Shown here: positions 59,367 through 64,000 of the stretch, one piece after another
Position numbering within the stretch: position 1 is the stretch's first letter
How the letters are laid out: the number at the start of each line of letters is the position of its first letter
From: Saururus chinensis
Lineage: Eukaryota > Streptophyta > Magnoliopsida > Piperales > Saururaceae
Length of the DNA stretch: 64,000 nucleotides
Assembly (NCBI GenBank): GCA_035235625.1
Contig: CP141140.1
Location: forward strand, 53,625,351 to 53,689,350
Direction of reading: 5' to 3'
Notes under the pieces: model-generated
Seen by the model: the letters and a program-made list of their open reading frames with translations, nothing else
Told to the model about the DNA's origin: nothing
Database searches by the model: none
Made by a program: the position numbers and the translations under genes

Positions 59367-62300
59367 TAGAGGTGGCAATGGGTCGGGCTGGCTAGTGCCC
59401 ACTAAACATGGGCCGGTATGTTCCACAGGTTATACTGTGATACGTTTATTGTTAAAATCTTGTTATTATTTAAAAGAAGTAATTTTATTGTGGTATGCTG
59501 ATTAGATGCTCAAATGCTTTATCTCTAAGAATGATTTTGAAATTACAATGATCATTATGAAATTTTAACATGTTTTTTTAAGAAGTAATTATCAAACAAT
59601 TATTTGATATAAATTATCCTACTTCTTTTTTGGTTCTAAATTAAATTTATAATATCATTCCTACATTTGTCAAATATAAAAATATTCATATATTTAATAT
59701 GATTGTGGGGCAAATGGAAACAAAATAAAGTATAATAAATATTGGTATGAAATTCCTATACCTTTTTGTTTTGGTGCAATTATGGATCCTATGTGATACT
59801 CATGACTTATGAGGTATTTTTATGTGTTAGGGTAGCAGGTTTATTGCTTATTTATTTATATTATTTTTTGTGCTATCGATGTCGACATCGATGTGATGAC
59901 AAACCCGTCGATGGAAGAAATAATGGTGAGTTCAAAAACTCAGAAAATTAGTCGAATTAATAAGTTTTAAACATGTAAAGAGAAGTTCATTTGTAAGAAC
60001 ATATTGCATTACTTGAACAAAGAAGTTTCTATCAGCAGGCATTGACATGTTGACTCATCGATGTTCGCGTCAGTGAAGCTTGAATTATACTATTGGTTAA
60101 ACATGACGTGTTGGTAGTGACATTGATGGTTCTACTGAATTCATTGGTAGAACTACCGACATATTCTGGAATTCTGACAAATGTGCTGACAGGTTCAAAA
60201 CTGGCATAAGAAACTGTTGCTTGCCGTTATTTATGTGGTTATGTACTAGAATTCAGGTACTTTATTCCTTTACAAATACCTTTGATATCTTATGACTAAT
60301 CTTTTCAAATTCTAACTTGGAGTTAAAAGGAGAAATTTAGGGAACATCAAAGTTTGGATGAAGCATAGAAAGGATGGGCTTATCAAGACAAATGTATTTT
60401 TGGTTGAGAGAAATTATCTGATTGCTAACCTTGTTACCATTTAATGATTTAAATGGATGATTCAATCTGACTATATGCCTGTTGATGTGTTAAAAAACAT
60501 GATGTAGTTATTTCCAAAGAATTATGTCATGCTTTAAATAGATGATGATATTTTTCATTCATGAGGATTTAATGATAATAAAATAATAGTTTTTTATGAA
60601 GAGTTTATAGTTCAAGCGAGGAAATAATCATGTTTATTGTTTGAGATCATTGGGTGAACCAATAAGGTCTCTGTCATCTTCTTCTCAATCATTTGCATGA
60701 TTCCTAAGTGTTAGTGTCTGCAGGAAGATGAATAATATCAACATTGACACGTTGATATGCGGTAGTGATAAGTTTAGTCACCAACATGTGGATGGTGCGT
60801 CGGTGGTGACATTGGTAAGATGGGCTTCTACGGTTTATCCACTATCAATAAGGGTTTGATGTGTTGACAATACATTGATGGTCATTCACCTTGGCCGACA
60901 AGTCGGTGAGGTCATCAATGGTATCGGTTTATGGAATTTAAGTATGTTTTTTTATGAAGTATATGTTATTTATAAGTTATATAATGACATGATTTTTATG
61001 CATTATAGACAGGTGGATGAATAATGATATATATGTATTATATTGGGGTAAGTAATTCTTACGCATGAGTAAATCCTTGTAATGGATAATCACCCCTTAG
61101 GCCAATGCATTTTACACTCAAGGACAATGGGATCCTTGTGTTTGATTGGCTCCAAGAATGAGTCATCTTAGATATGTAGAAGAAGAGTATGATATAAAAT
61201 AAGATCATTGTCTTCTGGCTCTCGAAAAGTGGAAATTTATTTATAAAGCTATTCCCCTGGCCTGAGAGATAGTTTCAAGTGGATCATAATATAAAAAGAT
61301 GAATTGTTCAGTGCAACGCAATACATAAGCTTTCGATAATCATGAAAGTTGAGATCTCAACCAATTGGGCCATGAACCTTTGTTGGCCTTCACTTCATAG
61401 TGTGGATGAAGTTGGATGTTGGGTTTGTGAAAAGGATGAAGTCGAGTTATGGTAGATCATACTCTAGTAAGGTGTGGTTTTACTCCTAGATGTGGCAACC
61501 GAGTGTTAGAGACCCTATGTGGTATACTTTTCAGTGAGGCATGATGTGCTCCTTAGTGTTGCCACAATGTTATTTTGATTATTTATTTTGACTTGTTCAT
61601 ATATTTGATGACAATTTATGATATATATAATATTATTATATTTCTATTATATGTAGTCCGTATTTAATCATTTTATTAGGTATATTTGTATATTCAGCAT
61701 CTTCATGATGAGGTTCATTTGAGGAGTAAGCTGATATAAAACTTAGTGTGTGAGAAAAAGATGACAATTAGACTTCTTAGCAAATGCAGGATTTCTAATG
61801 ATTGCTTAGTTTAACTTTTAGTTGTTATGTATGACTATAGACATGTGAGTGTCAATTTGTTAATATCGATATTTATATTGTATTTTTTGGACATGTACTT
61901 GGGTGAAACATTGTTTAGTTTATAACGTGATTTGATCATACTGATTTAATTTGGAAATTTTATTTTTAAAAAATGAGTGACTTGTACCCAGAGATATGTT
62001 GACGAATGTTTTGAAAAAAGTTACAATATTTGATTCCACTGTTATATTTATAAAAAATAAATTTTAAAATCTCCGCGTGTGCCATCTTAGGATTAAGTTA
62101 AGTAGTATAGAAATATTAATAGAAGGTATATATACTAATATGAATATAAATTATATTATTTATATGATGCACATGAATCTATATATGAGAGTAGAAGGAC
62201 TACTCCTCCAAGTCTTTTAAATAGAAATGACCATTCCTACTTGGTAGAAATAAATAAAAATAAAGTAGTACTTCTAACAATAAATTATTTATGTATTTAT

Positions 62301-62817
62301 AAAATAATTTTATTAATTTTTAACCAAAGAAAAAATAAGTACCTTTGATATTTTAGTTTTATGGTATGACATATGAAAAAAGTCATCTTGTACTTATTAC
62401 CTTAGTGCATGATATACTAACTCTTATTGTGTATAGAGTAGTTTCGAAGTTTGATTTTAGTATAAATAATAGAATTTTGGACGACAAGAGGAGTCACCTA
62501 GATCCAATGAAAGTAGAGTGTTGCATCTGCATGAAGTATATGTTAGATGCTGAAGCTAGCTCAAAAGTTAGAAGTATAATCTAGTTGAGATGTACTTATA
62601 TCATAGTAATACAATTTTTATTATCTTAATATTCTAAAAATGTTAAATTTACAAGATATGCATCAATGTAATTTTCTCATCTTTCTAATTTTGGATGTGG
62701 TCGCAGGTCAGCTCAACACGCTATTCGCTACTAAAGGAACAAGCTGACCTGGCCCTTCGCACAGGCATGAGTCCAACGGGCTTGGGTCTGGCTCTGCATG
62801 GCCCGTTGTCACCTCTA
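59367..62817. mobile_element. hAT-like non-autonomous element or hAT ends enclosing LTR sequence, 3.45 kb
   Basis: The ends TAGAGGTGGCAATGGGTC and (inverted) TAGAGGTGACAACGGGCC are imperfect terminal inverted repeats of the plant hAT type. The 8-bp flanks CACTTGTG (59359-59366) and CTCTGGTG (62818-62825) match at 6 of 8 positions, as a decayed 8-bp TSD would. No transposase frame is present. The interior at 59870-60950 is rich in CATCGATG/GACATTGATGG-type text, and 61600-61990 is a relative of the LTR tail at 9850-10376, so an LTR element probably inserted within it. Confidence 0.65.
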
Positions 62818-63388
62818 CTCTGGTGACCGTCTCGTCATTGGATGATGAGACGGCTACGAGGACATACATAACTCTTCTTGTCGAGAGTGGAAATATCTGG
62901 CAGTTTGAATCCCGGTGTAAGGTATTACACATTATAAATAGGTTCCCGCACTCTGCATGGTCCACCAGGGGAGAGATACATCGATTGAAGGAGGGCATCA
63001 GAAGCTGGTCAAATTGCGGGTCCTTTCCATCAAATCCTTCCTGTTTCAGCCATGGCTTGCTTAAAGTTTCATACATCAATGCCCTTTAGTAGAGATAGAG
63101 ACATTTCTTTAAACCATGGTTACAAAGTTTGAATTCAAGTTAAGTTTGGCTGGGGTCGATTTCAGTTCAGAAAAAAGTAGATTAAATTTGAAAATAGTTT
63201 GTGCCCCCTTCTAATAAGAATTTAGGATTGAACCATTAAAGAATAAGACTGAACACATCTAATCGGCCGAGTTGGGAAAAAATTCAGGAAACTATTCACT
63301 TGGGCCCTATATGGCCATTTTGTCAAATATTCTACAGAAATTTGTCCTAATTACATAAGATATTTAGTATAATATTTAATGTTACATA
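62818..63388. other. Unassigned stretch right of the hAT-like element
   Basis: An 88-codon plus frame (62823-63089) and a 123-codon minus frame (62708-63079) overlap almost fully. The minus frame reads through the hAT terminus, so its last codons are transposon sequence. Neither is recognised; it may be part of a host exon disrupted by the insertion. Confidence 0.3.
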
Positions 63389-63602
63389 TTCCCTCCCTCC
63401 TATACTAATAACTATATTTAAAAAAATAATAATTTTTATTAAATAGTAAAATTTATATCTATGAAAAGAAAAAATAAGCTTATAATACTTCTTTTAAGTA
63501 CCTAACTACTTAAATTTAACAAAATAAAATTATTAATATATGACAAATTCCCCCCCCCTCCCCTTCCCTTCAAATAGAGTTATTAATTTAGGATGGAAAG
63601 AG
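63389..63602. mobile_element. Small Stowaway-like MITE
   Basis: Flanked by TA (63387-63388 and 63603-63604). The ends TTCCCTCCCTCCTATACTAATA and TATTAATTTAGGATGGAAAG (shown in part) are loosely inverted. The interior shares AAATAAGCTTATAAT and TTTTAAGTACC with the next element. Confidence 0.55.
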
Positions 63603-63706
63603 TATGCATTTTTTTAAAAAAGAGCTTCATATTGTAAGATAGAACGAATGAAGGATAGATATGCTGCAATAAAAGTAAACATTGTTGGTATCCGTCTTTT
63701 CACATA

Positions 63707-63889
63707 CTCCTTCCTAATAGCTATATTTATTAAAAAATTAATATTTTTATTAAATGGTGAAACCCACATTTATATGAAGGGAAAATAAGCTTATAATTCC
63801 TTTTTTTAAGTACCCAATCAATTAAATTGAATAAAATAGAGTTGAAACAAATTTTTTTACCAACTAGAGCTATTAATTTGACAAAGGGG
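63707..63889. mobile_element. Second copy of the same small MITE family
   Basis: Flanked by TA on both sides (63705-63706 and 63890-63891). Ends CTCCTTCCTAATAGCTA and TAGAGCTATTAATTTG...GGGG. The interior matches the element at 63389-63602 through AAAATAAGCTTATAATTCC and TTTTTTAAGTACCCAA. Confidence 0.6.
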
Positions 63890-64000
63890 TACTTTGGTTC
63901 ATTATCTCACTGTAGTTACATACAACCAGCAAATCTGTCTAGGAAAATTTGGATGAACAGAACGTGCCTCAAAATTTTCAAATACCCAGTTAGAAGGTTT

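Overview
This is a nuclear DNA window from a flowering plant. It is AT-rich and dense in LTR retrotransposons and MITEs. It carries spliced genes with GT-AG introns, plant-type LTR elements primed by initiator tRNA-Met, Stowaway- and Tourist-like MITEs, a Mutator-like element and hAT-type ends. There is no bacterial or organellar gene organisation. The species cannot be fixed from the sequence.

Three host genes can be supported. (1) A 12-exon gene on the minus strand (11810-24484) encodes a 474-residue FemAB/GNAT-like predicted N-acyltransferase (DUF482 family). I rebuilt it exon by exon: all 11 introns are GT-AG, every phase agrees, and the spliced length is a multiple of three. (2) A 4-exon gene on the plus strand (41518-43635) encodes a 184-residue protein with one RRM. 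(3) A single-exon gene on the minus strand (57082-58050) encodes a 322-residue BYPASS1-like protein.

Layout: 1-1608, unassigned AT-rich sequence. 1609-10376, nested LTR-derived sequence: a 1.24-kb solo LTR with perfect target-site duplication (TSD), a large degenerate LTR copy, and a nested 1.17-kb solo LTR with TSD. 10377-11809, the 3' flank of gene 1. 11810-24484, gene 1, whose introns hold MITEs, microsatellites, a gag-protease fragment and a GC-rich insertion. 24485-26403, its upstream region. 26404-34521, a stack of nested LTR elements: degraded LTR sequence containing a 3.44-kb solo LTR (TSD CATAT, with a 56-bp minisatellite) and a complete 1.18-kb TRIM (TSD TAAAG). 34522-40560, a decayed Mutator-like region with a Ulp1-protease-like remnant (+) converging on transposase remnants (-), interleaved with a palindromic motif. 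41518-43635, gene 2. 45665-51057, a structurally complete but inactivated Ty3/Gypsy chromovirus (340-bp LTRs, TSD TCATC). 51956-55900, a second, broken copy of that family interrupted by two LTRs. 57082-58050, gene 3. 59367-62817, a 3.45-kb interval bounded by hAT-like ends. 63389-63889, two related small MITEs.

The host genes show no sign of working together; they are separated by transposon blocks. I found no new multi-gene system. The most unusual signals are an LTR family that keeps its ends while its middle varies roughly tenfold in length, the palindromic motif array around the Mutator-like remnants, and the heavily invaded but still open N-acyltransferase gene.
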